Source: CFX2 sp014338005
Lineage (GTDB): Bacteria; Chloroflexota; Anaerolineae; Aggregatilineales; Phototrophicaceae
Direction: 5' to 3'
Assembly: GCA_030263555.1 (NCBI GenBank)
Contig: SZPE01000008.1
Location: 19,216-83,215 of the forward strand
DNA: 64,000 bases
The position numbers and the translations under genes are program-made. How positions within the stretch are numbered: the stretch's first letter is position 1; every line of letters begins with the position of its first letter. The notes below the pieces were generated by a model. That model ran no database searches and had not been told where the DNA came from. It saw only the letters and a list, made by a program, of their open reading frames with translations. Shown in pieces: positions 35,582-43,680 of the stretch.

Positions 35582-36811
35582 ATGAAGTACGGTAAATTTG
35601 TACTCGCAGTAGTGGCTGTTTTATTGGCTGTGGGCAGCTTCGGCCTGACCCTGGCGCAGGATGGTGGAACGCTGGTGATGTGGAGCCAGGATGGCGACGT
35701 GAACGATGCCGTTCTGGCCGAGCAGTTTAAAGTCTGGGCAGAAACCACCGGCTCGGCTTTCACGCTGGAAATCGTGAACAAGGAAACCGAAGTTCTGCGT
35801 AATGACCTGCAAACCGCCGGCCTGGCGGGTTCGGGTCTGCCGGACATGGTGCTGGGGCCGAACGATGCCATCGGTGTGTTCGTGGACTCCGGCCTGCTGC
35901 AGCCGCTGGACGACCTGTTCGATATGTCCATGTACCCGATCAACCTCGGGGCGGCACAGGTGGCCGGCGCGACTTACGGCGTGCCGACCAATGCCGGCAA
36001 CCACCTGATGCTGATGTACAACAAGAGCCTGGTCGAAAAAGCGCCCGACACCTGGGAAGAACTGATTGCAACCGCCAGGGCGATTGAGGAAGCCAATCCT
36101 GGTGTGCGGGGTTTCGCCTACAACCTGAACGAGCCATTCTGGTTCCTGCCGTTCGTTCATGGTTTTGGCGGCGGTACTTATGATGCCGATGGAAACATGG
36201 TGCTGGACTCGCAGGCCTGGATTGACGCTTACCAGTTTGTCCAGGATTTGAAGTTCAAGGAACAGATTGTCCCCTCGGAATGTGACTACGCCTGCGCCGA
36301 TGGCCTCTTTAAAGAGGGCAGCGTGGCGATGATTATCAACGGCGACTGGGCGATTGGCGACTACAAAAACCTGGAAACGTCGCCCGCGCTCGGCCCCGAC
36401 AACCTGGGACTGGCCCCCTGGCCGAAACTGCCCAACGGCGAACGCCCGAAACCCTTCACCGCCGGTAAGTTCATCAGCATCCCGGTGGGTGTGGAAGGCG
36501 AGAAGCTGGATGCCGTCGTTTCGTTCGTCACCTGGCTGACCACCGACCCGGCGGCGGTTACGGCGTATGCGCTGGGGACCAGCCGCCTGCCGGCGATTGA
36601 CGAAGTAACGGTTGACCCTGAAGCTGACCCGCTGCTGGCCGCTTCCAACGAGGCGCTGCTGACGGGCGTAGGTATGCCCGCCGACCCGACCCTGCGCTGC
36701 ATGTGGGACTCGGTGCGCCCGCAGCTCGAAGGCGTGATGAGCAACAACGTCACCCCGGCGGATGCGGCGATGGAGGCCCAGATCTCGGCTGAGGAGTGCA
36801 TCGAAGGCTAA
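35582..36811 (+). CDS. Sugar ABC transporter substrate-binding protein (MalE-like)
   Basis: A 409-residue exported binding protein of the maltodextrin class. The signal peptide (KFVLAVVAVLLAVGSFG) ends near LTLAQ with no lipobox Cys. Binding-protein motifs include PDMVLGPNDAIGVF, YGVPTNAGNHLMLMYNK, PDTWEELIATAR, GSVAMIINGDWAIGDY and GKFISIPVG. GGAGG precedes the ATG at 35582; a TTG six codons earlier lies in that region and adds residues before the signal peptide. Followed by two permeases, it forms a malEFG-type importer. The likely ligand is an alpha-glucoside, consistent with the glycogen genes, but this is inference. No ATPase gene is adjacent. Confidence 0.9.
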   Translation: MKYGKFVLAVVAVLLAVGSFGLTLAQDGGTLVMWSQDGDVNDAVLAEQFKVWAETTGSAFTLEIVNKETEVLRNDLQTAGLAGSGLPDMVLGPNDAIGVFVDSGLLQPLDDLFDMSMYPINLGAAQVAGATYGVPTNAGNHLMLMYNKSLVEKAPDTWEELIATARAIEEANPGVRGFAYNLNEPFWFLPFVHGFGGGTYDADGNMVLDSQAWIDAYQFVQDLKFKEQIVPSECDYACADGLFKEGSVAMIINGDWAIGDYKNLETSPALGPDNLGLAPWPKLPNGERPKPFTAGKFISIPVGVEGEKLDAVVSFVTWLTTDPAAVTAYALGTSRLPAIDEVTVDPEADPLLAASNEALLTGVGMPADPTLRCMWDSVRPQLEGVMSNNVTPADAAMEAQISAEECIEG

Positions 36812-36843
36812 CTTTGCTGCGTCAATTGACCTGCTAAAGATTA

Positions 36844-36889
36844 AAACGTCGGGTGGGGCTGGCAGATGGCATAGCCCCACCCCGCGTTT
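36844..36889 (+). repeat. Strong intercistronic hairpin between malE- and malF-like genes
   Basis: GGGTGGGGCT (36851-36860) and AGCCCCACCC (36873-36882) pair perfectly, with AAACG and CGTTT as possible outer pairs. There is no T run directly after. Such a structure would stabilise the upstream binding-protein mRNA and lower permease expression. Confidence 0.7.
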
Positions 36890-36909
36890 ATTGGTAGGAG
36901 AAACAAATT

Positions 36910-38025
36910 ATGCAAGGAATAGGTGGTTTAACAGGTGACATCGTTCTAAATACATTAGGCCAGATTATACCGCTTATCATTGGCGTCGTGGTCGGGGTGG
37001 TGGTGCTGGAGTTTCTGCTCTACAACCTGCTGGCAAAAACGCTCAAAGTTAAAAATGCGCTGGCCTATACACTGCTCGCTCCCGCTGCGATTGCCATTCT
37101 CGCCTTCATGTTATATCCATTGTTTTTCAATGTTTTATTAGCATTTTCCGACTTAAAGCGCACTACTTTCCCCTGTTACAGCCCGATTGCGCGCGGCGAA
37201 TGCCAGCTCGATCACCTGTATGGGCTGGATTATGCAGTAAAAAACTTCAGCGATGTGTTTTTCCGGGTTCGTGATGGCGAGATTATCGGCTGGGGGCGGC
37301 TGCTGCGAACGGCTGATTCCACTTTCCCGGTGCTGCTGGGGCGCACGGTTTTGTGGACGGTGGTAAACGTCATCTTTCATTTCTCCGGCGGCCTGGCGCT
37401 GGCGCTTATCATGAATCAAAAGATACGCTTCAGGGGTATTTACCGGGCGCTGATCGTCATCCCCTGGGCGCTGCCCGGCGTCATCACCGCGCTGACCTGG
37501 AAACAGGAATTCCACGCCGAATATGGGTTTGTGAACACGCTTTTACAGGGCATTGGTTTGCAGCCGGTGGGCTGGCTGCGCGACGCGACGGCTGCCTTCG
37601 TGGCCGTAACGTTTGTGAATATCTGGCTGGGCATCCCGTTTTATATGGTGATGCTGTTGGGCGGCCTGCAAAGCATTTCGGCGGAATATTATGAAGCGGC
37701 GCAGATGGATGGGGCAGGGGCGTGGCATCGCTTCCGGTTCATCACTATGCCGCTGCTCAGGCCGATTCTCATCCCGGCGGTGACGCTGGATGTGATCTGG
37801 ACATTTAACAAACTGGACCTGATCGTCATCATGACCGGCGGCGGGCCGGAAGAAAAGACGAATATCCTGGTATCGGCCTTATATAATGCCGCGTTCGGCA
37901 CGGCAGCCACCCAACAGCTTGGTTTCGCGGCGGCCTTTTCCATCGTCATTTTCTTCATCCTGTTCCTGTTTGCAATCGTCTGGATTACAACCAGCGGTGG
38001 TTTGAAGGAGATTTACGACCGATGA
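36910..38025 (+). CDS. Sugar ABC transporter permease (MalF-like)
   Basis: A 371-residue membrane protein. Two helices (about 10-33 and 50-75) precede an extracytoplasmic stretch, followed by about six helices and the EAA loop EYYEAAQMDGAGAWHRF, which contacts the ATPase. FSDLKRTTFPCYSP is typical of the P2 loop. AGGAG lies 9 bases before the ATG. It overlaps the next permease by 4 bases. Confidence 0.92.
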   Translation: MQGIGGLTGDIVLNTLGQIIPLIIGVVVGVVVLEFLLYNLLAKTLKVKNALAYTLLAPAAIAILAFMLYPLFFNVLLAFSDLKRTTFPCYSPIARGECQLDHLYGLDYAVKNFSDVFFRVRDGEIIGWGRLLRTADSTFPVLLGRTVLWTVVNVIFHFSGGLALALIMNQKIRFRGIYRALIVIPWALPGVITALTWKQEFHAEYGFVNTLLQGIGLQPVGWLRDATAAFVAVTFVNIWLGIPFYMVMLLGGLQSISAEYYEAAQMDGAGAWHRFRFITMPLLRPILIPAVTLDVIWTFNKLDLIVIMTGGGPEEKTNILVSALYNAAFGTAATQQLGFAAAFSIVIFFILFLFAIVWITTSGGLKEIYDR

Positions 38026-39011
38026 GTACCATTACCCAACCTACCCCGACCGCCGCTCGCCGCCAGCAGAACGGTTTGACTTCCCAACAAATCCGCGCCG
38101 GCATTGGCGGAGTGATCGCCGTCGGCGGCCTGGTATTGATGGTCGCCAACCAGATGAATGTGATCTTCTTACTGGTTGGCCTGCTGTTGGGCCTGCTGGT
38201 CTGGAAGCCGTTTCATGGCATTCTGGTGGCCTATTCGATCATCTCCGTTTATCCGGTGCTGCGGATTGTCAGCATTTCGCTGCGCCCCTCGACGGGGCTG
38301 CTCTCGCGTTCGCTGGACATCATCCCCGCCGGCGCCACGCTGCAAAGCTACAACAATCTTTTTAACGAAGAGCCGTTCCTGCAATGGGTGTGGAACAGCC
38401 TGTCCATCACCGTCACGGTGTCAATCATCGGCGTAGCGGTGGCTGCGACCGGCGCGTATGCCTTCAGCCGGTGGCGTTTCTTCGGGCGGCGTCCGGCGCT
38501 GATCTTTTTGCTGACCACCCAGATGATTCCTGCCGGTATGCTGGTGATCCCCATTTTTGTCATCGTGGCGCAGTTGGGTCTGGCGAACCAGATCATCGGC
38601 CTGGTGCTGGCCTACATCTCGACGGCAGTGCCGTTCAGCATCTGGATTCTGAAAGGGTATTACGACACCATTCCGCCGGACCTGGAAGAAGCGGCGATGG
38701 TGGACGGCTGCAACCGGATGGAAGCCTTCTGGCGTATCATCCTGCCGCTTTCAACGCCCGCGCTGTCCATCGTTTTCCTGTTTAACTTCCTGGCTGCCTG
38801 GTCGGAATTTATCGTCGCCAAAGTGATTTTAACAGCTCAGTCGGTGATGACGTGGCCGCTCGGTCTGAATCAGCTCATCGGCACGTTTCAGACGGATTGG
38901 GGTAAATATGCTGCCGGGTCGGTGCTGGTAACAGTCCCGGTGCTGCTGCTGTTTATGTGGCAGTCGAAGTACCTGATCTCCGGCCTGACGCTGGGCAGCG
39001 TGAAGAGTTGA
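38022..39011 (+). CDS. Sugar ABC transporter permease (MalG-like)
   Basis: A 329-residue permease. It has an N-terminal Pro/Thr stretch, then about six helices (from about residue 29) and the EAA loop DLEEAAMVDGCNRMEAFWRI near residue 225, ending in a hydrophobic tail and SGLTLGSVKS, typical of MalG-like C-termini. It pairs with the previous permease. The missing ATPase may be a shared MsmK/MalK-type protein encoded elsewhere. Confidence 0.93.
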   Translation: MSTITQPTPTAARRQQNGLTSQQIRAGIGGVIAVGGLVLMVANQMNVIFLLVGLLLGLLVWKPFHGILVAYSIISVYPVLRIVSISLRPSTGLLSRSLDIIPAGATLQSYNNLFNEEPFLQWVWNSLSITVTVSIIGVAVAATGAYAFSRWRFFGRRPALIFLLTTQMIPAGMLVIPIFVIVAQLGLANQIIGLVLAYISTAVPFSIWILKGYYDTIPPDLEEAAMVDGCNRMEAFWRIILPLSTPALSIVFLFNFLAAWSEFIVAKVILTAQSVMTWPLGLNQLIGTFQTDWGKYAAGSVLVTVPVLLLFMWQSKYLISGLTLGSVKS

Positions 39012-39042
39012 TAGACGATATTCTCCGGTCTTTGGTTTATGA

Positions 39043-39076
39043 ACAGAGGCAGATTACGCAATCCGCCTCTGTTTTT
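39043..39076 (+). terminator. Rho-independent terminator of the sugar importer operon
   Basis: ACAGAGGC-A-GATT pairs with AATC-C-GCCTCTGT (one A-C mismatch) around a 4-base loop, then TTTTT. It closes the malEFG-type operon. Confidence 0.75.
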
Positions 39077-39121
39077 GTCTCTGGTTGTGGCTAAAGACTG
39101 GCGACTAACGACTGCTGGTTT

Positions 39122-40804
39122 TCACCCATCAAACGACGCGGACATCAGATCATCAATCAGCGGGCTGCCGAACAGGTCGCATTCCGGCACGGTTTCCTCG
39201 CGGACTTGTTCCAGCGGCGCGGTGGGATTGTAGTAGTTATAAACGGCGCGCGTTATCTCTGCAATCAAGGGGAAGGACTCGGAAAAATCGAGCCAGGTGG
39301 GGTTGTGCAGGATCGTAACCAGGACGAAATTCCCCCCAGGTGTAAAGACGATTCCCGCGTCGCCATGCGTATCGGCAATCCAGCCGTGTTTGTGTGCCAC
39401 GCGCGTTCCCGGCGGCACGCCGGCTTCGATGAGCGCGCCGATTTTATTACTGCTCATGGCATGTAACATCTGGCGACATTCTGACGGCGTGTAAGCGCCG
39501 GGAAATTTTTCCAGCAGCGGCCCGTTTTCATCATAAGCGCAGCTATAAATGCTGCCCAGCAGCCAGCCGAGATTATCTACGGTTGCCTGATTCCAGGGGT
39601 CTGGCTGGGTGATATTTTTATCGGCGCTGGTGACGGGCGCGACGACAGGGAACGGCGGCGTCGGGATGTTTTGGGGGTCAATCACAAACGGCGCGACCAG
39701 AAAGGTGTTGGTCAGCTCCAAATCCTGTAAGAATTGGGTGACTGCCAACGCGCCGGTGTAGGCATCACCGCCGCCGATGATGTTGAGCATATCGTTGCTG
39801 GAGGTGTTTTCGCTGCAAATCATAGCGCCGGCGATAGTATTGGCCTGCGCCAGATTGGGCGGCTGGTCTAAAGTCCCGTAAAGTTTCGCCAGGATGGCGA
39901 TTTTGTTCAGGCTCATGCCGCTGAAGGCGATCTGATTGCCGAAGGTGATGGCCTCACCGGTTTGTAGGTCGAGCAGGAACAGCGCCCCCAGGCGGCTGGT
40001 TTCCGGCTCGAAGCCGGCTTGCAGCATCATGGCCCACAGTTGGTCGCCCAGGGCGCGAAAGGCCGGGCTGATGGCCGCCTGCGCCGCACTAAAGATGGTG
40101 CTGGCCTGAACAACCGGCTGCGTCGGCGTCAGTGTCGGCAGGTCGAAGCGCGTCTGGCTGATCGGCGGCAGGGTGAACACATCGCCCTGGATTTCGAGCA
40201 GGTCTTTCGCCACCCAGCCAAAGCCGTTTGGCGCGGATGGGTAGCGGATTTGCAGCCAGGGTAGTTGGGTATGCCAGCCGGTGATTTCAAAGCTGTCGCC
40301 GACACGGGCGACGCCGATACGTGGATAATCAACCCCCGGCCCATAACGAATGTTGATTTCGCCGGTGACGCGCCCCGTTATGCCGCTTTGCGCGGCCGGC
40401 GTGGCAGCCGGCAGGGTGGGGGTAATTATTACGGCCCCCGGTGATGCGGTGTTTAACGGTGGAGCGGGAGAAACAGCCGGCGCGCCGATTTCCAGGGTCG
40501 AAAACGGCGTCTGGTTTACATCACCGTAGACATTCACCAGATCGCGGAAAACCCAGCCGATTGGTTGGTTGGTAGCCGGATCGGCCAGCAGCAGCCAGGG
40601 GAAAAATTCGCTGCGTCCGATCACCGGATAGCGCGTGCCGCTCTGGATTTGCCCGACCAGCGTCGAGTTTACGTCGGTGGTGGCGCGCAGGTTAGCCTGG
40701 CCGATGGCTTCTGCCTCAACCCCGGTGATCTGCGCCCTGGCGGGGAAAAATCCCAGCGCGATTGCCAGCAGGAGCAGTAAAAAAAGGATTCTGGCGTTTT
40801 TCAT
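39122..40804 (-). CDS. Exported SH3-domain serine beta-lactamase-like protein
   Basis: A 560-residue secreted protein. The signal peptide ends about residue 24 (FFPARA), and two SH3-type domains follow (about 34-95 and 146-210) with GQANLRATTDVNST and INIRYGPGVDYPRIG, separated by a Pro/Thr linker. The C-terminal 320 residues look like a class A beta-lactamase-type hydrolase: SxxK as SGMSLNK, SxN as TSSNDML, and a KxG motif as HKHGW. It may bind the cell wall and cleave or modify peptidoglycan or beta-lactams. The catalytic assignment is from motifs. It stands alone and is convergent with the sugar importer. Confidence 0.8.
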   Translation of the reverse strand: MKNARILFLLLLLAIALGFFPARAQITGVEAEAIGQANLRATTDVNSTLVGQIQSGTRYPVIGRSEFFPWLLLADPATNQPIGWVFRDLVNVYGDVNQTPFSTLEIGAPAVSPAPPLNTASPGAVIITPTLPAATPAAQSGITGRVTGEINIRYGPGVDYPRIGVARVGDSFEITGWHTQLPWLQIRYPSAPNGFGWVAKDLLEIQGDVFTLPPISQTRFDLPTLTPTQPVVQASTIFSAAQAAISPAFRALGDQLWAMMLQAGFEPETSRLGALFLLDLQTGEAITFGNQIAFSGMSLNKIAILAKLYGTLDQPPNLAQANTIAGAMICSENTSSNDMLNIIGGGDAYTGALAVTQFLQDLELTNTFLVAPFVIDPQNIPTPPFPVVAPVTSADKNITQPDPWNQATVDNLGWLLGSIYSCAYDENGPLLEKFPGAYTPSECRQMLHAMSSNKIGALIEAGVPPGTRVAHKHGWIADTHGDAGIVFTPGGNFVLVTILHNPTWLDFSESFPLIAEITRAVYNYYNPTAPLEQVREETVPECDLFGSPLIDDLMSASFDG

Positions 40805-40896
40805 CGTGTTTGTATAGTCCCTCCAACATCAGCTTTTCTGTGCCGATGATCGAGCGCGGCGCATTATAACACATCTCAATTTTTCCAAAATTTGGC

Positions 40897-40924
40897 TTGA
40901 CATTCCACCGGCATTTGCTAGAAT
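40897..40924 (+). promoter_or_regulatory. Promoter of tRNA-Leu
   Basis: TTGACA (40897-40902) and TAGAAT (40919-40924) with a 16-base spacer, ending 13 bases before the tRNA 5' end. Confidence 0.75.
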
Positions 40925-40937
40925 AAACTTACTTCCT

Positions 40938-41021
40938 GCCGAAGTGGCGGAATTGGCAGACGCGCTACGTTCAGGGCGTAGTTCTCGCAAGGGAGTGTGG
41001 GTTCGACTCCCACCTTCGGCA
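40938..41021 (+). tRNA. tRNA-Leu (anticodon CAG)
   Basis: An 84-base tRNA. The acceptor stem GCCGAAG pairs with CTTCGGC, followed by discriminator A. The anticodon stem CTACG/CGTAG encloses the loop TTCAGGG with anticodon CAG at 40972-40974, reading CUG. A long variable arm (class II) and the T loop in GGTTCGACTCC confirm a leucine tRNA. CCA is not encoded. A strong promoter lies upstream and a terminator directly downstream. Confidence 0.95.
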
Positions 41022-41026
41022 CAAAC

Positions 41027-41051
41027 AAACCCGGCTTTAAGCCGGGTTTTT
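41027..41051 (+). terminator. Terminator after tRNA-Leu (probably bidirectional)
   Basis: CCCGGC and GCCGGG with flanking AAA and TTT form a compact hairpin followed by TTTTTG. On the minus strand it also ends in T residues and may stop the BtpA transcript. Confidence 0.8.
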
Positions 41052-41100
41052 GTTTAGCTGTTGAGGTGGTTGAAATAAAAATGTCGCCTGTTTCCGGCGT

Positions 41101-41910
41101 TTATCCATGACGAATGTTATTCACCTTCCGCATAAATTCGCTCACGCGGCTTTCGTCCACATCATTCCAGATGTAACCATCGCGTTTAAAGGTTGTGCCG
41201 ATGATCGCGCCATCGGCCACGTCCAGCATTGCTTCGACGTTCGACAGGCGCACGCCGGTATTGGCGAACACGACCATATCCGGTACGGCCTGTTTGACCC
41301 GCTTGAGTATGTGCAGCGGCGTTTCCGTGCCTGCCGTCGCGCCGGAGACACACAGCGCATCCGGCTGCGAAACAAATACGGTCGTGCGGGCGATGTCCTC
41401 GACCGGGCGCTGGCCCAGATAAACGGCGGATTCCGGCACGATGTTAAAAAACAGCCGCACGGTTTCGCCGCAAACGTGCTGCCGGTGGCGGATGGTTTCG
41501 CCGCAGTTGGTGTTCCACAGGCCGTAATCGCTGGCATACACGCCGGTGAAAATCTCGCGCACGAACTGCCCGCCGGTGGCGACCGCCAGATCAATCGAGG
41601 CGGCGGGGTCCCACAGCACGTTGACGCCAAACGGCACGCGGATGTCGCCCCGCAGTTCGGCGATAACTCGCGCCATGCAGGCCACCGTGACCGTCTCGAC
41701 TTTGGTCAAATAAGGCAGGCTGGCCTCGTTGGAGAACATAATGGCGTCCACACCGCCGTTTTGCAGGGCGTGTAAATCCATCCGCGCCTGCTCAACAATC
41801 CATTCCATGCCTTTGTGGGCGTCATATCCTGGGTCGCCGGGCAGCGCTTTTAGGTGGCACATGGCAATAATTGGTTTGTCCACATGAAAGAGTTCGTTCA
41901 GCCAGTTCAT
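41101..41910 (-). CDS. BtpA/SgcQ family protein
   Basis: A 269-residue TIM-barrel protein of the BtpA/SgcQ family: KPIIAMCHLKALPGDPGY near the start, GGVDAIMFSNEASLPY, VPFGVNVLWDPAASIDLAVA and VFANTGVRLSNVEAMLDVAD with the phosphate-binding end GAIIGTTFK. BtpA affects photosystem I stability in cyanobacteria, but other members have unknown or sugar-related roles, so function is open. GAGG precedes two consecutive ATG codons; the second (41910) has the better spacing. It is a single gene with no partner. Confidence 0.88.
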   Translation of the reverse strand: MNWLNELFHVDKPIIAMCHLKALPGDPGYDAHKGMEWIVEQARMDLHALQNGGVDAIMFSNEASLPYLTKVETVTVACMARVIAELRGDIRVPFGVNVLWDPAASIDLAVATGGQFVREIFTGVYASDYGLWNTNCGETIRHRQHVCGETVRLFFNIVPESAVYLGQRPVEDIARTTVFVSQPDALCVSGATAGTETPLHILKRVKQAVPDMVVFANTGVRLSNVEAMLDVADGAIIGTTFKRDGYIWNDVDESRVSEFMRKVNNIRHG

Positions 41911-42154
41911 CATGATCCTCTTGAATGATTAGCTTGATCGGGCAGCGCCTTTTAGCGATTGCGGTGGATATAAAGATAAGAGCAGGGTTTTTCTTGTGGC
42001 CGAAAAGTAGCCGAAAACCGTTTGATTGTCAATAACGCGCATCAACACACAGCGATTTGACCGCTGCGCGCGGTTTTAACCCTGCGCGCCGGTTTGTGAA
42101 GCGGGCAGGTTTGATGTACCCTCAGTAGCGAGAAGAACGGTACGGGAATGATTT

Positions 42155-42595
42155 ATGCAGCCGGAGAAAAAAACGCGCAAACGCACCGGGCAGTTATCAG
42201 GCGTACAGGTGATGTTCGCTGCCATCCTGGCGATTGGGCTGGCGCTGGCGATCAACCTCAGCAGCCTGATTACTTCTGCCCAGCCGCTCCAGGAGAAATA
42301 CCGCCAGCTTTCGACCGAAATCGCCCGGTTGGAACGCGAACAGGCGGCGCTGGTGGTCGAGCGCGATTACGCCCGCAGCGATGCTTATGTGGAAAGCTGG
42401 GCGCGCGCCGAAGGCAAAATGGTTAAACCGGGCGATGTGCTGGTTGTGCCGGTGCCGTCCGGCATCGGTGTCGAAGCCACGCCGGAAGCGGCGGCCCCTG
42501 GGGTCGCCATTGAAACCGCGCCGCCCGAACCGCAAGCCTGGATGCTGTGGTGGGCGCTGTTTTTCGACGGCCCGCCGCCGCGATTGGGGAGTTAA
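42155..42595 (+). CDS. Septum formation initiator family protein (FtsB/DivIC-like)
   Basis: A 146-residue single-pass membrane protein. After a basic N-terminus comes one helix (about 19-41), then a coiled coil (LQEKYRQLSTEIARLEREQA) and the family end motif YVESWARAEGKMVKPGD. That plan matches FtsB and DivIC, which bridge division proteins at the septum. A Pro/Ala-rich C-terminal tail of about 50 residues ends in a second short hydrophobic piece. It overlaps the convergent ygfZ gene by 4 bases. The 240 bases upstream show no clear promoter. Confidence 0.85.
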   Translation: MQPEKKTRKRTGQLSGVQVMFAAILAIGLALAINLSSLITSAQPLQEKYRQLSTEIARLEREQAALVVERDYARSDAYVESWARAEGKMVKPGDVLVVPVPSGIGVEATPEAAAPGVAIETAPPEPQAWMLWWALFFDGPPPRLGS

Positions 42596-43671
42596 GGCTG
42601 AGGCGGGGAAAAATCCGGGCGCGCCGGCTGCGACCCCGCCAGGCCGGTTATCAGGCCGGTGACGCCTGTTTCGCCGACGGTAAGCCGGCTGCCTGGCACA
42701 GCCAGCCCAAACCGGATGAAACCCAGGCCGAGATGCTCGCCGTCGGGGGTGGTTACGCTGCTGGTGAGCGTCCCGGCGGTTTTTCCGGCTTCGTAAAGCG
42801 CCGCCGGGGACTGAACGAACTGCTCTAAACGCAGCCTCACCAGCACCTTTGCCAGCCGGCTGCGGCTTTCCATACGGGCGATGATTTCCTGCCCGGTATA
42901 ACAGCCCTTGTTAAAACTTACTTCGTCCCACAGCCCGACTTCGAGCGGGATATAATCGGTGGTCAGCTCGCTGCGCGCTGCCGGTCGCCCAGCGCGAATC
43001 CGCAGCGTATTGTAGGTCAATGAACCCGCCAGCCGCAGGCCGTAAGCCTGGCCGCATTCCAGAACCGCCTGCCAGACGCTCTCGGCCTGGTCGAGCGGTG
43101 CGATCAAAACCCAGTGTGCGCCGCTGATGGGCTTGCGGCGCGCGGCGAAAACCGGTGCGCCATCAACCCAAATGTGCATCCCGTTGAAGCCTGTCAGGTT
43201 AGAAGTGCCGGGAGACAGGTTTTCTATGATGGCATCGGCCTGGGGGCCGTGCAGAGCAAACAGGTGGGTCGAGTCGGCCAGATCGTTCAGCCGCACGTCG
43301 TCGTTAAAAAAGATGTTACGCTGGAGATACTGCAACAGCGGCGCGCCGCGCCCGGCCTCGGTGATGAGCAGTGCCGCCCCGTCGCGGCTGTAAACCATCA
43401 CCCGATCGAGAATGCGCCCGTTGGGGTTGGTGAAAATAGTTGGCCGGCCTTCGCCTGCCGACAGTCCCAGCACATCATTGGTTGACATCCGCTGAATCAG
43501 GTCGAAACAACCGCCGCCCGCCGCTTCCAGGCGGCCTTCATGCGACCGATCCATCAGCACGGCGGCCTGCAAAGCGGCCTGATATTCCGCGCGCAGATCA
43601 CCATAGTGCAGCGGGATGCTGTCGGCGGCCAGCGCCGCGCCCTGCACGGCATGTAGTTCGGGCAGGCTCAT
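42592..43671 (-). CDS. ygfZ: Folate-binding protein YgfZ (aminomethyltransferase-like)
   Basis: A 359-residue GcvT-fold protein with the YgfZ signature KGCYTGQEI near residue 260, which separates it from true glycine cleavage T proteins. YgfZ-type proteins help iron-sulfur cluster assembly in a folate-dependent way. The conserved LMDRSHEGRLEAAGGGCFD stretch lies near the N-terminus. AGAGG precedes the ATG by 5 bases. It starts 9 bases after the stop of the Gmk-Nudix gene, so they form an operon. Confidence 0.88.
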   Translation of the reverse strand: MSLPELHAVQGAALAADSIPLHYGDLRAEYQAALQAAVLMDRSHEGRLEAAGGGCFDLIQRMSTNDVLGLSAGEGRPTIFTNPNGRILDRVMVYSRDGAALLITEAGRGAPLLQYLQRNIFFNDDVRLNDLADSTHLFALHGPQADAIIENLSPGTSNLTGFNGMHIWVDGAPVFAARRKPISGAHWVLIAPLDQAESVWQAVLECGQAYGLRLAGSLTYNTLRIRAGRPAARSELTTDYIPLEVGLWDEVSFNKGCYTGQEIIARMESRSRLAKVLVRLRLEQFVQSPAALYEAGKTAGTLTSSVTTPDGEHLGLGFIRFGLAVPGSRLTVGETGVTGLITGLAGSQPARPDFSPPQP

Positions 43672-43680
43672 GGCGGCCTC

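Noticed and set aside
41914..42154. Possible small RNA or riboswitch in the gap before the FtsB-like gene
   Set aside because: I could not find a stable conserved fold or a promoter-terminator pair.
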